Source: Cryptosporangium aurantiacum
GTDB lineage: Bacteria; Actinomycetota; Actinomycetes; Mycobacteriales; Cryptosporangiaceae
NCBI RefSeq assembly: GCF_900143005.1
Contig: NZ_FRCS01000003.1
Span: 1 to 64,000 of the forward strand
Direction: 5' to 3'
DNA length: 64,000 nt
The stretch's first letter is position 1, and each line of letters starts with the position of its first letter. Under the pieces are notes generated by a model. It was not told where the DNA came from. It saw only the letters and a list, made by a program, of their open reading frames with translations, and did no database searches. Made by a program: the position numbers and the translations under genes. Shown here one piece after another: positions 57,640 to 64,000 of the stretch.

Positions 57640-58491
57640 CTAGCCCGCCGCGAGGGGCGCGGTCACCCGGAGGAAGTCGAGCTTCTCCGCGTCCTCGGAC
57701 CCGGCCGGGGCGGTGTACGTGACGATCCGCAGGTCCGCGCAGGGCACGGTCAGCACGTCGCAGTCCACGCGCACCGGCCCGACGACCGGATGTGCGATCG
57801 TCTTCCGGTCTGCGATGTGGACGCCGACCGCGCCCGACGCCCAGAGCCGCGCGAACCGCTCGCTGCCCGCCTGCGCCTCGGCGATCAAATCGGTGACTCG
57901 CGGATCGTCCGGATAGCGGGCCTCAGCCGACCGCAGGTCGGACACCACCGCCGTGTCGAGCACCTCCGGACCCAGCTCGGAGAGGACCGGCCAGCGGGAC
58001 AGCACGGTTTCCGTCGCCAGGCCGAACCGGGCCCGGACCAGGTTCCGGTCGGCGGGCGCGACGCTTTCCGGGTCACCCACCAGCGCGGCCCAGAGCGGGC
58101 TCCAGCGGATCAGCCGCCAATCCGCGGCGAACACGCCGAGCGGGATCTCGCCGAGCCGGGTGAGAATTCGCTGCACGCCGGGCGGGACGTGGTCGGACAC
58201 CAGCCCGGCGGCCGGCGGCTGTAGCCCGGCCAGCAGATACAGGTGGTCGCGCTCGCAGGAGTCCAGCTGCAGCGCTCGCGCGAGCGCGGCCAGGACCTGC
58301 GCCGACGGCGTGGTGGCACGGCCCTGCTCGAGGCGCACCACGTAGTCGACCGAGAGCCCGGCCAGGTTCGCCAGCTCCTCGCGGCGCAGCCCGGGTGTCC
58401 GGCGCTTGCTGGCGACCCGGAGCCCGGCGTCGGCCGGGGAGAGCCGATCGCGCCAGGTTCGGAGCGTCGCGCCGAGCGTGTCGTGTGCCAT
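57640..58491 (-). CDS. XRE-type regulator with MmyB-like ligand domain
   Basis: A 283-residue regulator. The N-terminal helix-turn-helix LRREELANLAGLSVDYVVRLEQGRATTPS is XRE type; its core is LANLAGLSVDYVVRLEQG. The C-terminal MmyB-like domain (about 110-280) is PAS-like, with FAADWRLIRWSPLWAALVGD and VGPVRVDCDVLTVP. ATG 58491. Divergent from the SDR gene 58593-59288, which it probably controls; this pairing is common in actinobacteria. Confidence 0.93.
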   Translation of the reverse strand: MAHDTLGATLRTWRDRLSPADAGLRVASKRRTPGLRREELANLAGLSVDYVVRLEQGRATTPSAQVLAALARALQLDSCERDHLYLLAGLQPPAAGLVSDHVPPGVQRILTRLGEIPLGVFAADWRLIRWSPLWAALVGDPESVAPADRNLVRARFGLATETVLSRWPVLSELGPEVLDTAVVSDLRSAEARYPDDPRVTDLIAEAQAGSERFARLWASGAVGVHIADRKTIAHPVVGPVRVDCDVLTVPCADLRIVTYTAPAGSEDAEKLDFLRVTAPLAAG

Positions 58492-58592
58492 GCCTCCATG
58501 ATTCCTCGCGCCGCGGAGAACACCCTGGTACTGCTGGTCCTACCGTCGAGAGCTCCCTGGTAGGGCACGCCACCGCGGCGCACGGTGGGGCC

Positions 58593-59288
58593 ATGACGAT
58601 CACGTTCATCACCGGAGCCAACAAGAGCCTCGGATACGAAACCGCCCGCCGTCTGATCGGCCTCGGCCACACGGTCCTCGTCGGTGCTCGCGACCCGGAG
58701 CGCGGACGGGCTGCTGCCGAGGCGCTCGGCGCCCGCTTTGTTCAGATCGACGTCACGGACGGCGCATCGGTCGCTGCGGCGGCCGCGGACGTGGCCGCCC
58801 ACGAGGGCCACCTCGACGTGCTGGTCAACAACGCCGGAATCCCCGGCACGTTCGCACCGGCGGCGGAGATCACCGCCGAGCACGCCGCCGCGGTCTACGA
58901 CACGAACGTGATCGGCATCGTCCGGGTCACCCACGCGTTCCTGCCGCTGCTGAAGAACTCCGCGGCGCCGGTCGTCGTCAACGTCAGCAGCGGCCTCGGT
59001 TCGTTCGGCGTCACGCACGACCCGGAGCGGATCGAGTCGGGGATCGCGATGCCGCTCTACGCGTCGTCGAAGGCGGCCGTCACGATGCTGACCACCCAGT
59101 ACGCCAAGGGGGTGCCGGAGGTCTTGTTCAACGCCGTCGACCCCGGTTACACCGCGACCGACTTCAACAACCACAGCGGCCCGCAGACCGTCGAAGAGGG
59201 CACCGACGCGATCGTGGCCCTGGCGACGATCGGCCCCGACGGCCCGACCGGCACGTTCCGCGACCGCCACGGCGTGATGCCCTGGTAG
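58593..59288 (+). CDS. Short-chain dehydrogenase
   Basis: A 231-residue SDR. TGANKSLGYETA, DVLVNNAGIPG, VNVSSGLGS and YASSKAAV are the cofactor, NNAG, Ser and Tyr-Lys motifs. ATG 58593. Divergent from the MmyB-type regulator gene. Unknown substrate, perhaps a carbonyl detoxification role. Followed by a 12-bp stem terminator. Confidence 0.92.
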   Translation: MTITFITGANKSLGYETARRLIGLGHTVLVGARDPERGRAAAEALGARFVQIDVTDGASVAAAAADVAAHEGHLDVLVNNAGIPGTFAPAAEITAEHAAAVYDTNVIGIVRVTHAFLPLLKNSAAPVVVNVSSGLGSFGVTHDPERIESGIAMPLYASSKAAVTMLTTQYAKGVPEVLFNAVDPGYTATDFNNHSGPQTVEEGTDAIVALATIGPDGPTGTFRDRHGVMPW

Positions 59289-59305
59289 TCAGCCACGGTT
59301 CACCG

Positions 59306-59337
59306 GGCCGAGCACGCGTACGTCGGCGTGCTCGGCC
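59306..59337 (+). terminator. Intrinsic hairpin separating SDR and van genes
   Basis: GGCCGAGCACGC and GCGTGCTCGGCC form a perfect 12-bp stem with an eight-base loop, followed by TATT. Insulates vanHAX from upstream transcription. Confidence 0.8.
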
Positions 59338-59348
59338 TATTGTCGGCG

Positions 59349-59359
59349 TATCAAAAACC
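59349..59359 (+). promoter_or_regulatory. Candidate VanR site upstream of vanH
   Basis: TATCAAAAACC, just beyond the terminator. The same element, TATCCAAAACC, lies upstream of vanR at 63923-63933. Flanked by GTATC-8-GATAC symmetry at 59348-59365. A/T-rich and well placed for an activator site. Confidence 0.4.
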
Positions 59360-59474
59360 AGATACGGGACGGCAACGCCACAATTCCTTGACTGAGGGCA
59401 TGACCTTCAGCGGACCAACACGAACTGCGGCCGGTCGCCCCCGATCGCCGGTGTCGTCCTCCACGCTCCCGACA

Positions 59475-60434
59475 ATGGGAGTGACGGTGTACGGATGCGG
59501 GCAGGGCGACGCGGCTTTGTTCCGGCAGTGGGCGCCTCGCTTGGGCGTAGCGCCGACCATCACCGCGACGCCGGTTTCTGCCGTCAACATCGATTTGGCT
59601 CTCGGCAATCGGTGCATCAGCGTCGACCACAGGACTCGGATCACCAACGCCACTCTCGGCGCGCTGCGCGATGCCGGCGTCGAGTACGTTTCCACCCGAA
59701 GTATCGGCTACGACCACATCGATACGGGTTACGCGGAGAGCATCGGCCTCACCGTCGAGAACGTCGTCTACTCGCCGGACAGCGTTGCCGACTACACGCT
59801 GATGCTCATCCTGATGGCGGTGCGCGACGCACGATCCACCGTCCGCCGTACCGACGATCATGATTACCGGCTGAGCGATACGCCGGGGCACGAACTGCGC
59901 GACCTGACCGTCGGAGTAGTGGGAACAGGGCGCATCGGCACGGCAGTCATCCACAGGCTGCGCGGGTTCGGCTGCCGGATACTCGCCCACGACAGCGACC
60001 CGAGGATCGCTGCCGACTACGTTCCGCTGGACGAATTGGTGCGCCTCTGCGACGTCGTCACGCTCCACACCCCGCTCGACGCGCGTACGCACCACCTCCT
60101 GAATCGTCAGCGCATCGGGCAGCTGAAACTGGGCGCGTTCGTGATCAACACCGGGCGCGGTTCACTGATCGACACCGAGGCTCTGATTCCGGCACTGGAG
60201 AGCGGCCGGCTGGGTGGCGCGGCGCTGGATGTCCTCGAAGGCGAAGAGGGCATCTTCTCCGCCGACCACCGGAACGCATCCGTTCCGAGCGAGCCGCTGT
60301 TACGTCTGCAGAAGCTGCCGAACGTGCTGATCAGCCCGCACACCGCTTACTACACGGATCGCGCGCTCAACGACATGGTCGAAAACAGCCTCCTCAACTG
60401 TGTGAACTTCGAAGGCGGTACGCGGCGTGGATAG
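59475..60434 (+). CDS. vanH: D-lactate dehydrogenase VanH
   Basis: A 319-residue 2-hydroxyacid dehydrogenase that reduces pyruvate to D-lactate for VanA. ATG 59475 gives MGVTVYGCGQ, the familiar VanH start; the frame is open to 59328 and ATG 59400 is an alternative. Strongly VanH-like blocks are STRSIGYDHID, VENVVYSPDSVADYTLMLI, GVVGTGRIGTAV (cofactor), FVINTGRGSLIDT (Arg), GGAALDVLEGEEG (Glu) and ISPHTAYYTDRAL (His). The stop overlaps vanA by eight bases. First gene of the vanHAX operon. Confidence 0.97.
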   Translation: MGVTVYGCGQGDAALFRQWAPRLGVAPTITATPVSAVNIDLALGNRCISVDHRTRITNATLGALRDAGVEYVSTRSIGYDHIDTGYAESIGLTVENVVYSPDSVADYTLMLILMAVRDARSTVRRTDDHDYRLSDTPGHELRDLTVGVVGTGRIGTAVIHRLRGFGCRILAHDSDPRIAADYVPLDELVRLCDVVTLHTPLDARTHHLLNRQRIGQLKLGAFVINTGRGSLIDTEALIPALESGRLGGAALDVLEGEEGIFSADHRNASVPSEPLLRLQKLPNVLISPHTAYYTDRALNDMVENSLLNCVNFEGGTRRG

Positions 60435-61467
60435 GTTGAAGGTCGGCATTCTTTTCGGGGGCGCGTCCGAAGAACACCCCGTCTCGGTCAAGTCCGCGCA
60501 AGAGGTCGCACGAAGCCTCGATACCACAAAATACGAACCGTTCTGGATCGGGATCACGGACCGCGGCGCGTGGAAGCTCTGCGATGGCCCCGGCACGGAC
60601 TGGGAGACGAACGGTAGCCGTCCGGCCGTGTTGTCGCCGGACCGAAGCATGCTCGGGCTGCTCGTGCTGGAACAGGGACGCTACGAGGTGCTCAGCCTGG
60701 ACCTCGTGTTACCGGTTCTGCACGGCACGTTCGGCGAGGACGGTGTGATCCAGGGCTTGCTGGAACTCTCCGGCATCCCCTACGTCGGCTGTGATGTGCA
60801 GAGTTCCGCCCTGTGCATGGACAAGTCCCTCACGTACCTCGTCGCCGGACACGCGGGAATCACCACACCGACGTTCTGGGCGGTGACGGCGAACGAGGAT
60901 CTTGACCCCGACCGGATCCGCTATCCCGTCTACGTCAAGCCGGCGCGTTCGGGCTCGTCGTTCGGCGTGAGCAAGGTGTCACACAAAGCGGAACTGCCGA
61001 GCGCGCTGGAGGCCGCGAGGAAGTACGACTCGAAGGTGCTGATCGAGGAGGCGGTGGTCGGCAGCGAGGTCGGATGCGCGGTCCTGGGAAACGATTCGGA
61101 CCTGATCGTGGGCGAGGTGGATCGCATCCATCTCTCGCACGGGTTCTTCCGGATCCACCAGGAAGACGACCCGGAGAGTGGTTCCACCAACTCGACGCCG
61201 ATCGTTCCCGCTGACATCTCGGCGGACCTTCGCGCGCTCGTCCAGGAGACCGCGAAAACCGTCTATCGCGCGCTGGGCTGCCGAGGGCTATCGCGGGTGG
61301 ACATGTTCCTGAAAGAGGACGGAGCGGTGGTCCTCAACGAGGTCAACACGTTGCCGGGACTCACGTCGTACAGCCGCTACCCGCGGATGATGGCGGCCGC
61401 GGGGCTGCCGCTCGCCGAGGTGATCGACCGGCTCGCCTCGTTGACGCTGACAGGAAAACTCGAATGA
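60427..61467 (+). CDS. vanA: D-alanine-D-lactate ligase VanA
   Basis: A 346-residue ATP-grasp ligase that makes D-Ala-D-Lac, the peptidoglycan precursor end that vancomycin binds poorly. GTG 60427 (MDRLKVGILFGGASEEHPVS). VKPARSGSSFGVSK is the ATP-grasp loop, GFFRIHQEDDPESGST is the VanA-type omega loop whose His replaces the Tyr of D-Ala-D-Ala ligases and gives D-Lac specificity, and LNEVNTLPGLTSYS ends the site. It overlaps vanH and, by ATGA, vanX. Could be called VanA/VanB/Ddl-lactate type; the omega loop argues against a housekeeping Ddl. Confidence 0.97.
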   Translation: MDRLKVGILFGGASEEHPVSVKSAQEVARSLDTTKYEPFWIGITDRGAWKLCDGPGTDWETNGSRPAVLSPDRSMLGLLVLEQGRYEVLSLDLVLPVLHGTFGEDGVIQGLLELSGIPYVGCDVQSSALCMDKSLTYLVAGHAGITTPTFWAVTANEDLDPDRIRYPVYVKPARSGSSFGVSKVSHKAELPSALEAARKYDSKVLIEEAVVGSEVGCAVLGNDSDLIVGEVDRIHLSHGFFRIHQEDDPESGSTNSTPIVPADISADLRALVQETAKTVYRALGCRGLSRVDMFLKEDGAVVLNEVNTLPGLTSYSRYPRMMAAAGLPLAEVIDRLASLTLTGKLE

Positions 61468-62072
61468 TCAAAGACTTTACCTTTGTCGACGAGATGGTTC
61501 CCGGAATACGCTGGGACGCCAAATATGCCACCTGGGACAACTTTACCGGCAAGCCCGTGGACGGGTATCTGGCGAACCGGATAGTCGGCACGAGCGCTCT
61601 GTGCGCGGCCCTGGCGCGTGCGCGGGAAGAGGCCGCATCCCTGGGATTCGGGCTCCTTCTGTGGGACGGATATCGTCCGCAACGGGCCGTGGATTGTTTT
61701 TGGTGTTGGTCGAAACAGCCGGAGGACGGCCGGACGAAACGGCGGCACTACCCCAACATCGACAAACCGGAGATGTTCGAACAGGGATACGTCGCCACCA
61801 AATCAGGTCACAGCCGGGGCAGCACCGTCGACTTGACGCTCTATCACCTGGCCACCGGCGAACTGGTTCCGATGGGCGGTGGCCATGACCTGATGGATCC
61901 GATCTCACGCCACGGTGCCGCCGGAGTCACACCGGTCGAGGCGAGGAACCGCCAGTACCTCTGCTCGGTCATGGAGAACAGCGGTTTTTGTCGCTATGAC
62001 GTCGAGTGGTGGCACTACACGCTCAGAGACGAACCATATCCGGACACGTATTTCGACTTTCCGATCACGTAG
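61464..62072 (+). CDS. vanX: D-Ala-D-Ala dipeptidase VanX
   Basis: A 202-residue zinc dipeptidase that destroys residual D-Ala-D-Ala so only D-Ala-D-Lac enters the wall. ATG 61464 overlaps vanA (ATGA). MIKDFTFVDEMVPGIRWDAKY and LLLWDGYRP are typical, SGHSRGSTVDLTL holds the His and Asp zinc ligands, and VEWWHYTL the catalytic Glu and third ligand His. Codon use at the start is clearly A/T-richer than neighbouring genes. No vanY or vanW genes follow. Confidence 0.97.
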   Translation: MIKDFTFVDEMVPGIRWDAKYATWDNFTGKPVDGYLANRIVGTSALCAALARAREEAASLGFGLLLWDGYRPQRAVDCFWCWSKQPEDGRTKRRHYPNIDKPEMFEQGYVATKSGHSRGSTVDLTLYHLATGELVPMGGGHDLMDPISRHGAAGVTPVEARNRQYLCSVMENSGFCRYDVEWWHYTLRDEPYPDTYFDFPIT

Positions 62073-62109
62073 TGCGTTTGGTCAACGACATGTTCGACGC
62101 GATGGGCGC

Positions 62110-63198
62110 CTAGATCGAGAGCTGCACGGTCACGCGGAGTCCGCCCTCGGGGCGAGGGGTAAGCGTGAGGGTTCCACCGTGCGCCTGGGTGATGCTCTTG
62201 ACGATGGCCAGGCCGAGTCCGACACCCGCGTGGCCGTCGCGTATCCGTCCGGTCGCGCGCTGAAACGGCTCGACGATCGTGGCCACCAACTGCGGGGAGA
62301 GGTGCTCACCGGTGTTCTCGACGGTGAGCACCACGTTCTTCGGCTGCGCGCTGGTCGTGATCCACACCGCGCCCCGTTCCGGGCAGTTGTGGACGATCGC
62401 GTTGTGCACGAGGTTCGTCGTCAACTGCAGCAGGAGCGCGTGAGAGCCGACGGTGGGGGCGACCTCGCCGGAGGTCTCGATCGTGAGGCCGCGCTTCTCC
62501 GCGAGCGGAAGAAGCGTTTCGACGGCTTCCTCCGCGAGGAGGGACAGATCGACGGGTTCGCGGACGAACGAGCGCTGGTCCGCGCGGCTGAGCAGGAGCA
62601 ACGCTTCGGTGAGGTCGATCGCGCGGGCGTTGACAAAATGCAGGCGTTCGACGAGCCCGCCGGTGACGCTGCTCGGATCGGTGCGAGCCACGTCGAGCAG
62701 TGCCTGGGTGATCGCCAGCGGGGTGCGCAGCTCGTGGGAGGCGTTGGCGGCGAACCTCTGCTGTTCGACGACCTGTGCTTCCAGCCGCGCGAGCATGGTG
62801 TCGAAACCGTCGGCGAGTTCGCGGAACTCGTCTTCGCGGCCTTCCAGCTGGATCCGGTGAGAGAGCGATCCGTCCGCGGCCAGGCGGGTGGCGTTGGTGA
62901 TGCGAGTCAGCGGCGCGAGCATGCCGCCGGCGAGAATCCACCCTCCCACCAGGCCGAACATCAGCAGGAACACCATCGCGAGCGTCGCCTTCGGGACGAA
63001 GGCACGCACCAGATCCGAGCGATCCGGGTTGGGCAGGCTCGGCGCGTTTCCGAACCGGGGCTCGTGCCACCCCTCGGGGACGTACCGCAGCAGGAACACC
63101 CACACCACGGCGAGAAGCAACGCGCCTGCGACCATGAGGAAGCCCGCGTAACTGAGCGTGAGTTTGAGGCGAACGCTCAACCCGGGCGCCCTATCCAC
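62110..63198 (-). CDS. vanS: Sensor histidine kinase VanS-type
   Basis: A 362-residue kinase. GTG 63198 follows GGAGGAGCGC. Two transmembrane helices (~LSYAGFLMVAGALLLAVVW and VFLLMFGLVGGWILAGG) enclose a ~35-residue extracellular loop. HAMP, H-box ASHELRTPLAITQALLDVA, N-box TNLVHNAIVHN and GVGLGLAIVK follow. The loop could be where a glycopeptide or wall signal is sensed. It overlaps vanR by eight bases and is convergent with vanX. Confidence 0.82.
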   Translation of the reverse strand: MDRAPGLSVRLKLTLSYAGFLMVAGALLLAVVWVFLLRYVPEGWHEPRFGNAPSLPNPDRSDLVRAFVPKATLAMVFLLMFGLVGGWILAGGMLAPLTRITNATRLAADGSLSHRIQLEGREDEFRELADGFDTMLARLEAQVVEQQRFAANASHELRTPLAITQALLDVARTDPSSVTGGLVERLHFVNARAIDLTEALLLLSRADQRSFVREPVDLSLLAEEAVETLLPLAEKRGLTIETSGEVAPTVGSHALLLQLTTNLVHNAIVHNCPERGAVWITTSAQPKNVVLTVENTGEHLSPQLVATIVEPFQRATGRIRDGHAGVGLGLAIVKSITQAHGGTLTLTPRPEGGLRVTVQLSI

Positions 63199-63886
63199 GC
63201 GCTCCTCCTTCGCAGCCGCCGCCGGATGCGGCATGGATGCGGTAGCCGACGCCGGGCACCGTCGCGATCAGCCAGGGTTCGCCCAGCCGCTTGCGCAGCG
63301 CCGAGACCGTGATGCGCACGGCGTTGGTGAACGGGTCGGCGTTCTCGTCCCAGGCCCGCTCCAGTAGCTCCTCGGCGCTGATGACACCGCCTTCGGCGGC
63401 GACGAGCACCTCGAGCACGGCGAACTGCTTCCGGGTGAGCGCGACGTACCGGCCGTCCCGGTAGACCTCGCGGCGGAACGGATCCAGCCGCAAGCCTCCG
63501 ATCTCCCGCACCGGCGGTCGGCTGTGCACGCGCCTGCGGTCGAGCGCTCGGAGCCTGAGCACGAGTTCGCGCAGCTCGAACGGCTTGGTGAGGTAGTCGT
63601 CGGCTCCGAGCCCGAATCCGGAAGCCTTGTCGTCGAGCCGGTCCGCGGCGGTGAGCATCAGGATCGGCATGCCGGTGCCCGAGGTCACGATGCGTCTGGC
63701 GACCTCGTCCCCGGACGGCCCGGGGATGTCGCGGTCGAGGACGGCGATGTCGTAGGCGTTGACGCTCAGCAGTTGCAGAGCGGTGTCGCCGTCGCCGGCG
63801 ATGTCCGCCGCGATCGCTTCCAGGCGCAATCCGTCGCGGATCGCCTCCGCCATGTAGGGCTCGTCCTCGACGATCAACACACGCAT
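63191..63886 (-). CDS. vanR: Response regulator VanR-type
   Basis: A 231-residue OmpR-family regulator. MRVLIVEDEPYMAEAIRDGL receiver, phospho-Asp in YDIAVLDRDIPGPSG, Thr in LMLTAA, Lys in YLTKPF, and winged helix LTRKQFAVLEVLV with TNAVRITVSALRKRLGEPW. ATG 63886; the frame is open to 63979 but lacks coding character. It is followed by vanS with overlapping ends. Expected to activate vanHAX; the shared TATCnAAAACC element supports this. Confidence 0.85.
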   Translation of the reverse strand: MRVLIVEDEPYMAEAIRDGLRLEAIAADIAGDGDTALQLLSVNAYDIAVLDRDIPGPSGDEVARRIVTSGTGMPILMLTAADRLDDKASGFGLGADDYLTKPFELRELVLRLRALDRRRVHSRPPVREIGGLRLDPFRREVYRDGRYVALTRKQFAVLEVLVAAEGGVISAEELLERAWDENADPFTNAVRITVSALRKRLGEPWLIATVPGVGYRIHAASGGGCEGGARG

Positions 63887-63922
63887 GCCCTCAACGGTAG
63901 AAGCAGGCGCATATCGTCGCCC

Positions 63923-63933
63923 TATCCAAAACC
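63923..63933 (+). promoter_or_regulatory. Candidate VanR site upstream of vanR
   Basis: TATCCAAAACC, 10 of 11 bases identical to the element upstream of vanH. It lies about 37 bases from the vanR start codon, on the opposite strand to the gene. Confidence 0.35.
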
Positions 63934-64000
63934 CGGGTCCGGATGGCGCCCGGTCGCCCCGGGTGGCGAAGCGCTGCACATTTTGTGCCGTCAGAGGGGC

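Noticed and set aside
59400-59474. Upstream ATG for vanH
   Set aside because: The extra 25 residues are unlike VanH proteins, which begin close to the GVTVYGC segment.

Overview
The window comes from a high-GC Actinomycetota chromosome. GTG/TTG starts, ATGA/GTGA stop-start overlaps, leaderless-looking promoters, many GntR/TetR/IclR/LacI regulators and an rRNA-leader-like TTGAGAACTC motif all fit that phylum. The genus cannot be fixed from the sequence; a Micromonosporales/Cryptosporangiales/Frankiales-type actinomycete is plausible.

Layout. 1-1422: the tail of a DUF222/HNH protein, a GC-rich minisatellite, a broken GntR gene and two small membrane proteins. 1523-2821: a minus-strand array of 13 intact tRNAs of 12 isotypes plus one decayed tRNA and one T-arm fragment, preceded by an rRNA-leader-like box. 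3530-4759: a cytochrome P450. 4719-23830: a large sugar-acid catabolic region in three modules. (i) A minus operon encodes a CaiB/BaiF CoA-transferase, a signal-less solute-binding-like protein, an enoyl-CoA hydratase, an FAH-fold dehydratase-like protein, a LacI regulator and an alpha-ketoglutarate-semialdehyde dehydrogenase. (ii) A divergent plus operon encodes an SDR, a DUF4432 epimerase-like protein, a Gfo/Idh/MocA oxidoreductase and a xylose-isomerase-like TIM barrel. Between (i) and (ii) lie two abutting GTTAGCGCTAAC palindromes. (iii) A FadR-type regulator faces an enolase-superfamily dehydratase, a CUT1-type ABC importer without an ATPase and an aldo/keto reductase, followed by an opposing SDR + FAH hydrolase pair under an IclR regulator. 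The enzymes are those expected for non-phosphorylative oxidation of L-fucose or D-arabinose-like sugars, but the CoA enzymes are not explained by known versions of that pathway.

23911-28561: a TetR regulator with a carboxylesterase, a secreted PHB-depolymerase-like esterase and a membrane Ser/Thr kinase with a DFS motif. 28620-33420: a zinc-uptake locus (aztA against aztB-aztD' fusion, aztC, aztD) with two matching Zur-type boxes. 33451-44060: an unknown protein, an acyl-CoA synthetase, RecQ, an acyl-CoA dehydrogenase divergent from a MaoC-like dehydratase and GntR regulator, a cytosolic HtaA-domain protein and an FtsX-type permease without its ATPase. 44061-54311: two two-component systems, degenerate sigma-factor and DUF899 gene pieces, an MFS exporter, an ECF sigma factor with its YCII/DGPF partner, a soluble Ser/Thr kinase and an ABC-2-like exporter. 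54436-59288: SDRs, a secreted lipase, an HSL-type hydrolase and an MmyB-type regulator.

59475-63886: a glycopeptide-resistance locus, vanH-vanA-vanX, convergent with a vanR-vanS-type two-component pair. VanH makes D-lactate, VanA makes D-Ala-D-Lac and VanX removes D-Ala-D-Ala. Three A/T-richer genes in a very GC-rich setting suggest lateral acquisition or exchange.
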